A stretch of DNA of 64,000 nucleotides from Oceanicola sp. 502str15 (lineage in GTDB: Bacteria; Pseudomonadota; Alphaproteobacteria; Rhodobacterales; Rhodobacteraceae): NCBI RefSeq assembly GCF_024105635.1, contig NZ_WYDQ01000001.1:744001-808000 (forward strand). Reading direction: 5' to 3'. The notes under the pieces are model-generated. The model was not told where the DNA came from. It saw only the letters and a list, made by a program, of their open reading frames with translations, and did not search any database. The first letter of the stretch is position 1. Every line of letters begins with the position of its first letter. Positions 9,208 to 17,413 of the stretch are shown piece by piece. Both the position numbers and the translations under genes were made by a program.

Positions 9208-9233
9208 CACGTTTCGTGACTGGCTGAAACGTG
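9208..9233. repeat. Inverted repeat, 8-bp arms
   Basis: CACGTTTC and GAAACGTG are perfect inverted copies separated by ten bases. The repeat lies 13 bases after the aminotransferase stop and 160 bases before the first SH3 gene. It has no T-tract on the plus strand, so it is either a weak terminator or a regulator-binding site. Confidence 0.45.
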
Positions 9234-9392
9234 TTCTCCCTTGAAATAAAAGCGTTTTTCGCGTCTGGGTTGCGTTTTGCCGAGGCGCGGAACCTTTCTG
9301 CCCTCCCGCCTGTTGTGGCCCCATACCAGCCGGGCGGCGAGGATCGCTTGCAGAAGACCCGGCGGACCAAAACAGACGAACGGAGACTTTCG

Positions 9393-10034
9393 ATGTTCAA
9401 GAAGCTCACCCTCAGTGCCGCTGCCCTCTGCGTTGCGGCCACCCCGATGCTGGCCGCCGAAGCGACGGCCACCACCGATCTCAACTTCCGCGAAGGCCCC
9501 GGCCCTGAATTTGCCGTCGTCGGCGTGATCCCCGGCCTCGAGCAGGCCGAAGTCGAAGGCTGCATGGAAGAAGGTGCATGGTGCAAGATCAGCTACAACG
9601 GCGAGACCGGCTGGGCGCACCGCAGCTACCTCAGCGGCTCCGCGACCGAAGCCACCAAAGTGACCACCACCCGTACCGTCACCTACACCCGTGAAGGTGG
9701 CAACGAAGGTGCAGGCGCCGCTGCCGGTGCCGTGGCCGGTGGCGCCGTGCTCGGTACCATCATCGGCGGCCCCGCTGCCATCGCAGCCGGCGTCGTGCTC
9801 GGTGCCAATGCCGGCGGCAACGCCGTGCCCGCCCCCGAAACCCGCACCGTGACCTATGTCACCGAAAACCCGGTGGACCCGATCTACCTCGACGGTGAAG
9901 TCGTGCTCGGTGCCGGCATCCCCGAAGACGTCACGATCTACCCCGTTCCGGAAAGCGAATACAGCTACCTGAACGTGAACGGCCAGGACGTGCTGGTGCG
10001 TGAAGACCGGACGATCGTCTACATCTACCGCTAA
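9393..10034 (+). CDS. Secreted SH3-domain protein with DUF1236-like C terminus (paralogue 1)
   Basis: A 213-residue exported protein. A Sec signal peptide (residues 1 to about 21, ending MLAAEA) is followed by a bacterial SH3_3 domain (residues about 22-82: TDLNFREGPGPEFAVVGVI, GCMEEGAWCKISYNGETGWAHRSYL with two Cys). A Gly/Ala-rich hydrophobic stretch (about residues 108-150) resembles a glycine-zipper. A C-terminal module follows (DPIYLDGEVVLGAGIPEDV to the end VREDRTIVYIYR) like DUF1236. It probably acts in the periplasm or at the cell wall. CGGAGAC precedes the ATG. It is the first of three tandem paralogues and is followed by a strong terminator. Confidence 0.85.
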   Translation: MFKKLTLSAAALCVAATPMLAAEATATTDLNFREGPGPEFAVVGVIPGLEQAEVEGCMEEGAWCKISYNGETGWAHRSYLSGSATEATKVTTTRTVTYTREGGNEGAGAAAGAVAGGAVLGTIIGGPAAIAAGVVLGANAGGNAVPAPETRTVTYVTENPVDPIYLDGEVVLGAGIPEDVTIYPVPESEYSYLNVNGQDVLVREDRTIVYIYR

Positions 10035-10054
10035 GGCGCGGCAGATCAGGCAGG

Positions 10055-10088
10055 AAAGGGCGGCCCTCGCGGGTCGCCCTTTTGTTTT
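10055..10088 (+). terminator. Rho-independent terminator after first SH3 gene
   Basis: A stem AAAGGGCG-g-CCC pairs with GGG-t-CGCCCTTT around a four-base loop, followed by TTGTTTT. It starts 20 bases after the stop codon. Confidence 0.85.
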
Positions 10089-10179
10089 GCGGGAACCTCG
10101 GGGCCCCTCGCGCAGTTGGGTCTTCAAAGCACACGGGGGCATGTCCTCCGTCGCCCCCGCAACGAGTGAGGACTTTTCC

Positions 10180-10776
10180 ATGAATACCTTTATGACCGGC
10201 GCCGTCGCCGCCCTGAGCATCACCGCCTTCGCCCCGGCCATGGCCGCCACCGCAACCGCCACCTCCGATACCGCGCTGCGCGTCGGCCCGGGCATGGACT
10301 ACGCCGTCATCGGCACCCTGCCAGCCAGCCAGCAGGCCGATGTCGAGGGCTGCATCGCCGCCACCGACTGGTGCCGCCTGCGCGTCGGCTCCCAGACCGG
10401 CTGGGCCCACAGCACCCAGCTGAGCGGCAGCCCCCGCATCCTTCGCCCGGTGAGCGCCCCCTCCATCACCGTCACCCCGGATGAAGACACCACCGCCGCC
10501 GAACTCGACGCCGCCGTCGTCAGCGGCACGCTGGTCGACGCGCCTCAAGAGGTCGCCCCGCTGGTCGAGATCCCGGAAGACGCCGTGGCCGTCTACATGA
10601 CCCGCCGCGCCGGCCCCGACACCCCCCGCGATGGCCAGGGCGTTGCGCTGGGCGACAGCGAAGCCGGCGTGAGCGTGCACAGCGTTCCGGGCAGCGACGT
10701 CAGCTATCTCACGATCGACGGCAAGACCCGGGTGCTGAAGCCCGGCACCCAGACCACGGTGTTCATCAACCGCTGA
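10180..10776 (+). CDS. Secreted SH3-domain protein (paralogue 2)
   Basis: A 198-residue exported protein paralogous to its neighbours. The signal peptide covers residues 1 to about 22 (ending APAMAA). The SH3_3 domain follows (TALRVGPGMDYAVIGTLP, GCIAATDWCRLRVGSQTGWAHSTQL). After a linker rich in Pro, Asp and Ala comes a C-terminal module (AVAVYMTRRAG, SVHSVPGSDVSYLTIDGKTRVLKPGTQ) that matches the end of the third paralogue. It lacks the glycine-zipper of paralogue 1. A GAGGA element precedes the ATG. Its own promoter is expected because a strong terminator lies upstream. The role is unknown beyond periplasmic or wall location. Confidence 0.82.
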   Translation: MNTFMTGAVAALSITAFAPAMAATATATSDTALRVGPGMDYAVIGTLPASQQADVEGCIAATDWCRLRVGSQTGWAHSTQLSGSPRILRPVSAPSITVTPDEDTTAAELDAAVVSGTLVDAPQEVAPLVEIPEDAVAVYMTRRAGPDTPRDGQGVALGDSEAGVSVHSVPGSDVSYLTIDGKTRVLKPGTQTTVFINR

Positions 10777-11003
10777 ACCCCTGTGCACCGGGGCACCGGA
10801 TTGCGCGAAACCGGCATCGTTACGCAGTGTAACCCACTGAGATGTCAGGCGTCGCACTGGTGCCCCCCCGCAGGTTGGATAGTCTGAAAGCATAACCAGG
10901 AAACGAGGCAGTCAGGTCAGGCACAGGAGGAGGGCGCTCAGGCGTCCGAAGCCGGGAGGGGAGCAGTTTGTAAAGCTTGCTCAACGTGAAAGCGACCTGA
11001 TTC
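10777..11003. other. Intergenic region with overlapping inverted repeats
   Basis: A 227-base non-coding stretch. It holds GTTAC-gcagt-GTAAC (10819-10833) overlapping CAGTG-taacc-CACTG (10825-10839), which could be a regulator site or alternative hairpins ahead of the third SH3 paralogue. Nothing else is recognised. Confidence 0.35.
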
Positions 11004-11659
11004 ATGATCTCCAAAATCACCTCCGCAGCCCTCATCGCGGGAATCCTCTCCATAAGCCCGGCATTCGCTGACCGGGCCGTCACCTCCACAGGCCTCAACA
11101 TGCGCGCCGGTCCCGGCACCGGCCAGCCCGTCACCCATGTGCTGCGCGCGCGTCAGGCGGTCGAGGTGCTCGACTGCGCCACGCCGCGCTGGTGCCGGGT
11201 GCAGAGCGCCGGCAGACTCGGCTGGGTCAACCGCAAATATCTCCGCGCCGCCCCCAAGGCTCCCCGCAGCACCCTCTCCACCATGTCCGCCAGCAAGGGC
11301 ACCCATCCCCACGGCGCTCTCTCTCTACCCGCGCCCTGCGCCGAAGCACCGGCCTCACCGTCATCGGCGCAACCGGCACCAGCCGGTCCGACGTGGCCGC
11401 CAGCATCCGGGGTGCCGAGATCACCGGGGCGCTCGGCGCAAACAGCTATCGCGTCGACCCGCAGGGCGCCGTCACCGTCTTCATGACCCGCAACGCCAAG
11501 GGCCCGGTGCTCTCGCCCGGCACGCTCGATTTCAACCCCCGGTCCCGCGGTGTCATCTTCTACCGCGCCGATGCGGCCAGCCCCAGCTACCTGCTCGTCG
11601 ATGGTGCACCGCGGGTGCTGGAGCGGGGCAAGCGCTACCGCGTGCTCATCAACTTCTGA
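11004..11659 (+). pseudogene. Secreted SH3-domain protein, paralogue 3, frameshifted by a CT repeat
   Basis: The first frame (11004 on) encodes a signal peptide (MISKITSAALIAGILSISPAFA), an SH3_3 domain (GLNMRAGPGTGQPVTHVL, CATPRWCRVQSAGRLGWVNRKYL) and a linker. The C-terminal module (AVTVFMTRNAKG, FYRADAASPSYLLVDGAPRVLERGKRYRVLINF) is in another frame and ends at 11659. The break falls at a (CT)5 run at 11317-11326. Removing one CT joins the two frames into a 217-residue protein colinear with paralogue 2. As written, translation of the first frame ends at 11486 with an unrelated tail. This is either a real slippage mutation or a sequencing indel. Confidence 0.8.
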
Positions 11660-11748
11660 GCCCGCCCGCGCGCGCCCTGCCTGCAAGCGCACGTCCCCGC
11701 GCCGAGCGGTGGGCCTCCGCCGACCGCTCATTTCTTTTTCAAGGGGCG

Positions 11749-11777
11749 TTGACCGGCTCGCAATGCTCTTCTACTAT
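11749..11777 (+). promoter_or_regulatory. Housekeeping promoter of the leucine degradation operon
   Basis: TTGACC (11749-11754) and TACTAT (11772-11777) are separated by exactly 17 bases, close to the sigma-70 consensus. The predicted start lies near 11784, inside the palindrome at 11778-11793. Confidence 0.75.
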
Positions 11778-11793
11778 TTGAACGCTTGTTCAA
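11778..11793. promoter_or_regulatory. Palindromic operator upstream of ivd
   Basis: TTGAAC-gctt-GTTCAA is a perfect inverted repeat that directly follows the -10 hexamer and spans the predicted start. This is the position of a repressor site, of the size bound by TetR-family dimers. The regulator gene is not in the window. Confidence 0.75.
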
Positions 11794-11812
11794 TAAAGGG
11801 AGGAGCAGGCAC

Positions 11813-12973
11813 ATGTTTGCAGGACAGTTGAAGTTCGACCTCGGCGACGAAGTGGCGGCGTTGCGCGAAATGGTGCATCGCTTCGCGCAGGAGCGCATCC
11901 GCCCCATGGCGGGCGACATCGACGCCCAGAACGCGTTTCCGCCCGCGCTGTGGCGCGAGCTTGGCGATCTCGGCCTTCTCGGCGTGACCGTGCCCGAAGA
12001 GTTCGGCGGGGCAGACATGGGCTATCTCGCCCATGCCGTCGCGGTCGAGGAGATCGCCCGCGCCTCGGCCTCGGTCTCGCTCAGCTACGGGGCACATTCC
12101 AACCTCTGCGTGAACCAGATCAACCTGAACGGCTCGCCCGAGCAGAAGGCCAGGTACCTGCCTGGCCTCGTGAACGGCACCCAGGTCGGGGCGCTGGCGA
12201 TGAGCGAGGCAGGGGCAGGCTCCGACGTGGTCTCGATGAAGCTCAAGGCCGAAAAGCGCAACGATCACTACCGCCTCAACGGCAACAAGTACTGGATCAC
12301 CAACGGCCCCGACGCCGACACGCTGGTGGTCTATGCCAAGACCGACCCGGAGACGGGCTCCAAGGGCATCACCGCCTTCCTGATCGAAAAGACCATGACC
12401 GGCTTTTCCACCTCCAAGCATTTCGACAAGCTCGGAATGCGCGGCTCCAACACCGCCGAGCTGGTGTTCGAGGATGTCGAAGTGCCCTTCGAGAACGTGC
12501 TGGGCGAGGAGGGCGGGGGCGTGCGCGTGCTGATGAGCGGCCTCGATTACGAGCGCGTGGTGCTGGCCGCCATCGGCCCCGGCATCATCGCCGCATGTCT
12601 CGACGAGGTGATGCCCTACATGGCCGAGCGCAAGCAGTTCGGCAAACCCATCGGAAGCTTCCAGCTCATGCAGGGCAAGATCGCCGACATGTACGTGGCC
12701 CTGAATTCGTCGCGTGCCTATGTCTACGAGGTCGCCAAGGCCTGCGACCGGGGCGAGGTCACGCGCGCCGATGCGGCGGCCTGCTGCCTCTATGCCTCCG
12801 AGCAGGCCATGGTGCAGGCCCATCAGGCGGTGCAGGCCATGGGCGGCGCGGGCTTTCTGGCCGATGCCCCGGTGGCGCGGCTGTTCCGCGATGCCAAGCT
12901 GATGGAGATCGGCGCGGGCACCTCCGAGATCCGGCGGATGCTGGTGGGGCGGGAACTGATGGGGGCGATGTGA
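11813..12973 (+). CDS. ivd: Isovaleryl-CoA dehydrogenase
   Basis: A 386-residue acyl-CoA dehydrogenase oxidising isovaleryl-CoA to 3-methylcrotonyl-CoA with transfer of electrons to ETF. FAD and substrate motifs are [24 protein letters not shown] and the C-terminal [13 protein letters not shown]. The catalytic base is Glu247 in LDYERVV, at the position diagnostic for isovaleryl-CoA dehydrogenases rather than short- or medium-chain enzymes. The ATG at 11813 follows GGGAGGAG; an upstream in-frame ATG overlaps the operator and is rejected. It is the first gene of the leucine operon, and the mccA/mccB genes downstream use its product. Confidence 0.95.
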   Translation: MFAGQLKFDLGDEVAALREMVHRFAQERIRPMAGDIDAQNAFPPALWRELGDLGLLGVTVPEEFGGADMGYLAHAVAVEEIARASASVSLSYGAHSNLCVNQINLNGSPEQKARYLPGLVNGTQVGALAMSEAGAGSDVVSMKLKAEKRNDHYRLNGNKYWITNGPDADTLVVYAKTDPETGSKGITAFLIEKTMTGFSTSKHFDKLGMRGSNTAELVFEDVEVPFENVLGEEGGGVRVLMSGLDYERVVLAAIGPGIIAACLDEVMPYMAERKQFGKPIGSFQLMQGKIADMYVALNSSRAYVYEVAKACDRGEVTRADAAACCLYASEQAMVQAHQAVQAMGGAGFLADAPVARLFRDAKLMEIGAGTSEIRRMLVGRELMGAM

Positions 12974-13668
12974 TGCGCGCGCTGATCTTCAACACCACAC
13001 TCAAGAAGAACCCCGAGGAGAGCCACACCAAGCTGTTGCTGAACGCGGTGGGCAACATCCTTGCGGGCGAGGGGGTTGAGGTGGAACATGTGCACCTGCT
13101 CTCTCACGAGGTGCCACCGGGGGTTTACCCGGACATGACCGAGCACGGCTGGGCGCGGGACGACTGGCCGATGCTCTGGGAGAAGGTGAAGGCGGCCAAT
13201 ATCCTCGTGGTCGGCACGCCGCTTTGGCTGGGCGAGGAAAGCTCCGTCTGCCGGGTGCTGATCGAGCGGCTCTACGCCATGTCAGGCGAGCTGAACGACA
13301 AGGGCCAGTCGATCTATTACGGCAAGGTCGGGGGCTGCGTGGTGACGGGCAATGAAGACGGCATCAAGCACGCAGCGATGACCGTTGGCTTCGCGCTCAA
13401 CCACCTCGGGCTGACCATTCCGCCGCAGGCCGATTGCGGCTGGATCGGCGAGGCCGGGCCGGGGCCGAGCTATGGCGACGAGATGGAAGATGGCAGCCGG
13501 GCGGGCTTCGACAACGCTTTCACAAGGCGCAACACCACGATCATGGCGTGGAATCTGCTGCATCTGGCGCGGCTGCTGGCGGGCGGTATTCCGAATGCGG
13601 GCAACGACCGGCGCGAGCTGGGCGAGGGCGTGGAGATCGACCATGACAACCCGGAGTATCGCTCATGA
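12973..13668 (+). CDS. Flavodoxin-fold NAD(P)H-dependent oxidoreductase
   Basis: A 231-residue protein with a flavodoxin-like fold: the N-terminal FMN loop region [22 protein letters not shown], then NILVVGTPLWLGEESSVCRVLIERL and GGCVVTGNEDGIKHAA. These are the hallmarks of NADPH-dependent FMN reductases and related quinone reductases. The start overlaps the ivd stop codon by one base (TGATG), so it is co-translated with ivd. How an FMN reductase would serve leucine breakdown is unclear; it may regenerate or deliver reduced flavin. It ends in an ATGA overlap with the next gene. Confidence 0.8.
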   Translation: MRALIFNTTLKKNPEESHTKLLLNAVGNILAGEGVEVEHVHLLSHEVPPGVYPDMTEHGWARDDWPMLWEKVKAANILVVGTPLWLGEESSVCRVLIERLYAMSGELNDKGQSIYYGKVGGCVVTGNEDGIKHAAMTVGFALNHLGLTIPPQADCGWIGEAGPGPSYGDEMEDGSRAGFDNAFTRRNTTIMAWNLLHLARLLAGGIPNAGNDRRELGEGVEIDHDNPEYRS

Positions 13669-13985
13669 TGATCCGCGCCACGATTGCCTTTGTGCTGCTG
13701 TGCGGGCCGCTCTGCGCGCAGGGTATCAAGGAGCCGGGCACATACGAGAAGATCGTGGGCAGATATGATGGCTGCATCCGGAGCGGCGCGGAGGGCTGCG
13801 TGGAGGCGGCGCTGGAGAGCTGCGGCCAGGCAGGCGATTACGAAGGGTGCATGCGGTTTCTGGCGCAGAGTTTTCAGGCGCGGATCAGCCTCGCGGTCGG
13901 CCAGCGCTGCATGGCGGATCTGGCGGCGGAGGCCTGCACTGCGCGGGCCTATGGAGAGGCGCTTGACGGGGCGCGGGGCGAGTGA
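13665..13985 (+). CDS. Small cysteine-rich exported protein
   Basis: A 106-residue protein that I do not recognise. It has a short signal peptide (residues 1 to about 19, FVLLCGPLCAQG) and a mature part with six cysteines spaced as in small disulfide-stabilised proteins (DGC, EGC, ESC, EGC, QRC, EAC). The pattern recalls the LprI-like protein encoded next, so it may be a distant relative of that family. Its ATG overlaps the stop of the flavoprotein gene (ATGA), which supports real translation as part of the operon. A lipoprotein reading from the two early cysteines is possible but the lipobox is poor. Confidence 0.65.
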   Translation: MMIRATIAFVLLCGPLCAQGIKEPGTYEKIVGRYDGCIRSGAEGCVEAALESCGQAGDYEGCMRFLAQSFQARISLAVGQRCMADLAAEACTARAYGEALDGARGE

Positions 13986-14012
13986 AGCGTGATGCGTGAG
14001 AAAGGAAAACCG

Positions 14013-14534
14013 ATGCGATACCTCATGAGGCTGGCAGGTCTGGCGGCGGCGGTTGCGATGATGCTGGCGGCGCCGCCTGCCATGGCGCAGGAACTCTCTT
14101 TCGATCCGCTTCTGATCGAGGAGTGCGAGGAAGGCCGCCCCGAACTGGCCGAGCGCGCGCAATGCATCGGCACGGCGGCCAATGCCTGCATGGAAAACAC
14201 CGAGGGCGGCGGCTCGACCATGGGCATGAACGGCTGCCTCGAGGCCGAGTGGCAATACTGGGACGGCCGACTTAACGCCCATTACCGCGAAGCCATGGCA
14301 CGGGCGAAGGCCTTCGATGCCGACATGGCCACCGCCGAAAACGGTCTGCTCTCCACCGCCGACACCCTGCGCGACATGCAGCGCGCCTGGATCGCCTTCC
14401 GCGATGCCAAATGCGACTTCATCCGCGCGCAATGGACCGGCGGCACAGGGCAGGGGCCTGCCATGCTCTCCTGCCTGATGGACGAGACCGGGCGGCAGGC
14501 ACTCTGGCTGCAACTGCACGGAAACAACCTGTGA
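14013..14534 (+). CDS. LprI-like lysozyme inhibitor domain protein (DUF1311)
   Basis: A 173-residue exported protein. A signal peptide (residues 1 to about 25, ending PPAMAQ) precedes a domain with the LprI pattern: conserved cysteines, the GCLEAEWQYWDGRLNAHY helix, LRDMQRAWIAFRDAKCDF and a final MDETGRQALWL. Proteins with this domain sit in the periplasm and some bind lysozyme. AAAGGAAAAC precedes the ATG at 14013; an upstream ATG at 13989 lacks such a site. The stop overlaps the next start (GTGA). Its presence inside a leucine catabolic operon is unusual. Confidence 0.75.
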   Translation: MRYLMRLAGLAAAVAMMLAAPPAMAQELSFDPLLIEECEEGRPELAERAQCIGTAANACMENTEGGGSTMGMNGCLEAEWQYWDGRLNAHYREAMARAKAFDADMATAENGLLSTADTLRDMQRAWIAFRDAKCDFIRAQWTGGTGQGPAMLSCLMDETGRQALWLQLHGNNL

Positions 14535-15337
14535 GCGGCACCGGTGATCTCCCCGACCGCGACCGCCGTATGGAGGCGGCGCTGACGGCCGCCATGGCCG
14601 AGCAAAAGAAATACGAGGACAAGCGCTACTCCCGCCTCGGGCGCGGGGCCGAGAAGGCCACCGCCCCGCTCGGCGGGCTGCTGCGCCGGGTGGTGCCCTC
14701 GGGCGTGCTGCGCCGCGCCCTCGTTCTGGCCGATCGCGGCGCCGGGCTGACCCTGCCCGCCGTCTCCCACGACACCGACGACCTCGCCGCCTGCGACGCC
14801 GCCGCGCTGCGGGTGCAGGGCTGGTCGGCAGGCACCGGCGCCGCCTCGGGCGGGGCCGCGGGCTGGTTCGGCGGCCTCGGCATGACCCTCGACATCCCCG
14901 CCACCATCAGCCTCGCCGCCCGCACCGTGCGCGCCACCGGCGCGTCCTACGGCTTTGTGGGGGAGGGCGAGGAGGAGCTGGTGTTCCGCCTCATGGTGCT
15001 CGAACTCGCCACGGTGCGCGGGCTCGAGGGGCGCAAGGAAAGCCTCGGCAAGGTCAACCAGCTTGCCCGCGAACTGCAAAGCCCCGAGGTGCGCTACGTG
15101 CTCGAGAAGGGCGCCGACTGGGTGGTCGACAAGGTGGTCGACCGCGTCGCCCGCGGCCTCGGCACCGACCTCCTCAAGCGCAAGGCGGCCCAGGTGGTGC
15201 CGCTCGCAGGCGCCGCCATCGGCGCCGGGGTCAACGCCAGCTTTCAGACCGACGTTTCACGGGCGGCCCGCTACGGCTTTCGCCTGCGCTGGCTGATGCA
15301 CCGCCAGCTCCTGCCCGCTCCAGAGGAAAACGCATGA
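14531..15337 (+). CDS. EcsC family protein
   Basis: A 268-residue protein resembling the EcsC family, with a central amphipathic and glycine-rich region ([33 protein letters not shown]) and a late glycine-rich segment ([30 protein letters not shown]). EcsC proteins are widespread but have no settled biochemical role; in Bacillus the gene accompanies an ABC exporter. The GTG start is chosen for its four-base overlap with the preceding stop; an ATG at 14571 is an alternative. The stop overlaps the mccB start (ATGA). It thus links the envelope genes to the carboxylase genes on one transcript. Confidence 0.75.
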   Translation: MSGTGDLPDRDRRMEAALTAAMAEQKKYEDKRYSRLGRGAEKATAPLGGLLRRVVPSGVLRRALVLADRGAGLTLPAVSHDTDDLAACDAAALRVQGWSAGTGAASGGAAGWFGGLGMTLDIPATISLAARTVRATGASYGFVGEGEEELVFRLMVLELATVRGLEGRKESLGKVNQLARELQSPEVRYVLEKGADWVVDKVVDRVARGLGTDLLKRKAAQVVPLAGAAIGAGVNASFQTDVSRAARYGFRLRWLMHRQLLPAPEENA

Positions 15338-16944
15338 AGATCACATCCCAGCTCTCCGCGAAGTCGGAGGATTTCACCGCCAACCGCGCCGCATCCGAGG
15401 CCGCCCTTGCCCGCGCCCGCGCGGCGGCGGAGGCGGCGGCTCTGGGCGGGGGCGAAAAGTCCCGCGCCCGCCACACCGGCCGGGGCAAGATGCTGCCCCG
15501 CGACCGGGTGGCCGGGCTGCTCGACCCGGGCAGCCCCTTCCTCGAGGTCGGCGCCACGGCGGCCCATGGCATGTACGAGGGCGCCGCGCCCGCGGCCGGC
15601 ATGATCGCCGGGGTCGGCCGGGTGAAGGGCCGCGAGGTCATGGTGCTGGCCAATGACGCCACGGTGAAGGGCGGCACCTACTATCCGATGTCGGTCAAGA
15701 AGCACCTGCGCGCACAGGAGATCGCCGAGGCCTGCCGCTTGCCCTGCATTTACCTCGTCGACAGCGGCGGCGCGAACCTGCCCAACCAGGACGAGGTCTT
15801 TCCCGACCGCGACCACTTCGGCCGGATCTTCTACAACCAGGCGCAGATGAGCGCCAAGGGCATCGCCCAGATCGCGGTGGTGATGGGCTCCTGCACGGCA
15901 GGCGGGGCCTATGTGCCGGCCATGTCGGATGTGTCGATCATCGTGAAGGAGCAGGGCACCATCTTCCTTGCCGGCCCGCCGCTGGTGAAGGCGGCAACGG
16001 GCGAGGTGGTGAGTGCCGAGGAGCTCGGCGGCGGCGATGTGCACACCCGCCTCTCGGGCGTGGCCGACATGCTGGCCGAGGATGACGCCCACGCGCTGGC
16101 CCTGGCGCGCCAGGCGGTCGGCTCGCTCGAAGGCTACAGCGGTGCCGGGGCGGCCTCCGCCCTCCAGCCACCCGAAGCCCCGCTCTACGACCCCGAGGAA
16201 ATCCTCGGCATCGTCCCGGCAGACCCGCGCCAGCCCTGGGACATCCGCGAGGTCATCGCCCGCGTGGTAGACGGCTCCCGCTTCGACGAGTTCAAACCCC
16301 GCTATGGCGAAACCCTTGTCTGCGGCTTTGCCCATGTCGAGGGCATGCCCTGCGGCGTCATCGCCAACAACGGCGTGCTGTTTTCCGAGAGCGCGGTGAA
16401 GGGCGCCCATTTCGTCGAGCTCTGCTCCCAGCGCCGGATTCCGCTGGTCTTCCTGCAGAACATCACCGGCTTCATGGTCGGCCGGAAATACGAGAACGAG
16501 GGCATCGCCCGCCACGGCGCCAAGCTGGTCACCGCCGTCGCCACCACCGCGGTGCCCAAGATCACCCTCCTCGTCGGCGGCTCCTTCGGGGCGGGCAACT
16601 ACGGCATGGCCGGGCGCGCCTATTCGCCCCGCTTCCTGTGGACATGGCCCACCTCGCGCATCTCCGTCATGGGCGGGGCGCAGGCCGCCGGGGTGCTCGC
16701 CACCGTCAAGCGCGACGCCATCGAACGCGGCGGCGGCAGCTGGAGCGAGGAGGAGGAGGCCGCCTTCAAGCAGCCCGTCCTCGACCAGTTCGAGGTGCAG
16801 TCAGACCCGCTCTACGCCTCCGCCCGGCTCTGGGATGATGGCATCATCGACCCGCGCAAGAGCCGCGATGTGCTGGCGCTCTCCCTCCGGGCAGCGCTAA
16901 ACGCCCCCATCGAAGAGACGCGCTTTGGCGTCTTCCGCATGTGA
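15334..16944 (+). CDS. mccB: Methylcrotonoyl-CoA carboxylase beta subunit (carboxyltransferase)
   Basis: A 536-residue carboxyltransferase subunit. It transfers CO2 from carboxybiotin to 3-methylcrotonyl-CoA, giving 3-methylglutaconyl-CoA. Crotonase-like halves are visible with [33 protein letters not shown] and, in the second half, [30 protein letters not shown] and [16 protein letters not shown], which are typical of MccB rather than of propionyl-CoA carboxylase. The length matches the family. The partner mccA follows after a small membrane protein gene. The neighbouring ivd, hydratase and lyase genes complete the pathway. Confidence 0.96.
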   Translation: MKITSQLSAKSEDFTANRAASEAALARARAAAEAAALGGGEKSRARHTGRGKMLPRDRVAGLLDPGSPFLEVGATAAHGMYEGAAPAAGMIAGVGRVKGREVMVLANDATVKGGTYYPMSVKKHLRAQEIAEACRLPCIYLVDSGGANLPNQDEVFPDRDHFGRIFYNQAQMSAKGIAQIAVVMGSCTAGGAYVPAMSDVSIIVKEQGTIFLAGPPLVKAATGEVVSAEELGGGDVHTRLSGVADMLAEDDAHALALARQAVGSLEGYSGAGAASALQPPEAPLYDPEEILGIVPADPRQPWDIREVIARVVDGSRFDEFKPRYGETLVCGFAHVEGMPCGVIANNGVLFSESAVKGAHFVELCSQRRIPLVFLQNITGFMVGRKYENEGIARHGAKLVTAVATTAVPKITLLVGGSFGAGNYGMAGRAYSPRFLWTWPTSRISVMGGAQAAGVLATVKRDAIERGGGSWSEEEEAAFKQPVLDQFEVQSDPLYASARLWDDGIIDPRKSRDVLALSLRAALNAPIEETRFGVFRM

Positions 16945-16954
16945 GGAGCGCGTG

Positions 16955-17413
16955 ATGAAGGGAATGCCGCAAGAAGGCCGTTTCGTGCAGGGACGGGTCG
17001 ATCCGGTCAGCGGGCAGCGCTGGGTGCATGTCAGCCGCCAGATGGCGCTGGGCCACCCCAAGGGACGGCTGGGGCTGGCGCTCTATGCCGTGGTGCTGGC
17101 CTTCGCCGCGCTCGGGGCCTTCCGCCTCGCGCTCTGGAGCCAGCTCGGCGGGCTCTGGTATCTCGTCGAGGCGCTGCTGGCGCTGCTGGCGGGCCTGGCC
17201 CAGTTCTTCCGCCTGCCGCCCGGGGCCTGGCTGGGGCTGACGGTCTGCGCGCTGGTGCTGGTCGATTTCGCCAAGGGCAACATGGTGGTCTGGTCGCTGG
17301 CCGAGGCGGTGGTGGCCGTGGTGGTCGGCTTCTACCTGCTCACCGGCGAACGGGTGAACCTGATCTATCGCCACCGCTACCTGGCAGAAGACGAGGAAGA
17401 CGCAGATGTTTGA
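16955..17413 (+). CDS. Small integral membrane protein between mccB and mccA
   Basis: A 152-residue protein with four predicted membrane segments (about residues 33-54, 57-78, 83-100 and 106-126) and a charged C-terminal tail (LAEDEEDADV). I do not recognise a family. GAGGAG precedes the start; a GTG three bases earlier is possible. It ends in an eight-base overlap with mccA, so it is part of the operon and probably coupled to mccA translation. A membrane protein between the two carboxylase subunits is unusual; it might link the complex to the membrane or be unrelated to it. Confidence 0.72.
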   Translation: MKGMPQEGRFVQGRVDPVSGQRWVHVSRQMALGHPKGRLGLALYAVVLAFAALGAFRLALWSQLGGLWYLVEALLALLAGLAQFFRLPPGAWLGLTVCALVLVDFAKGNMVVWSLAEAVVAVVVGFYLLTGERVNLIYRHRYLAEDEEDADV

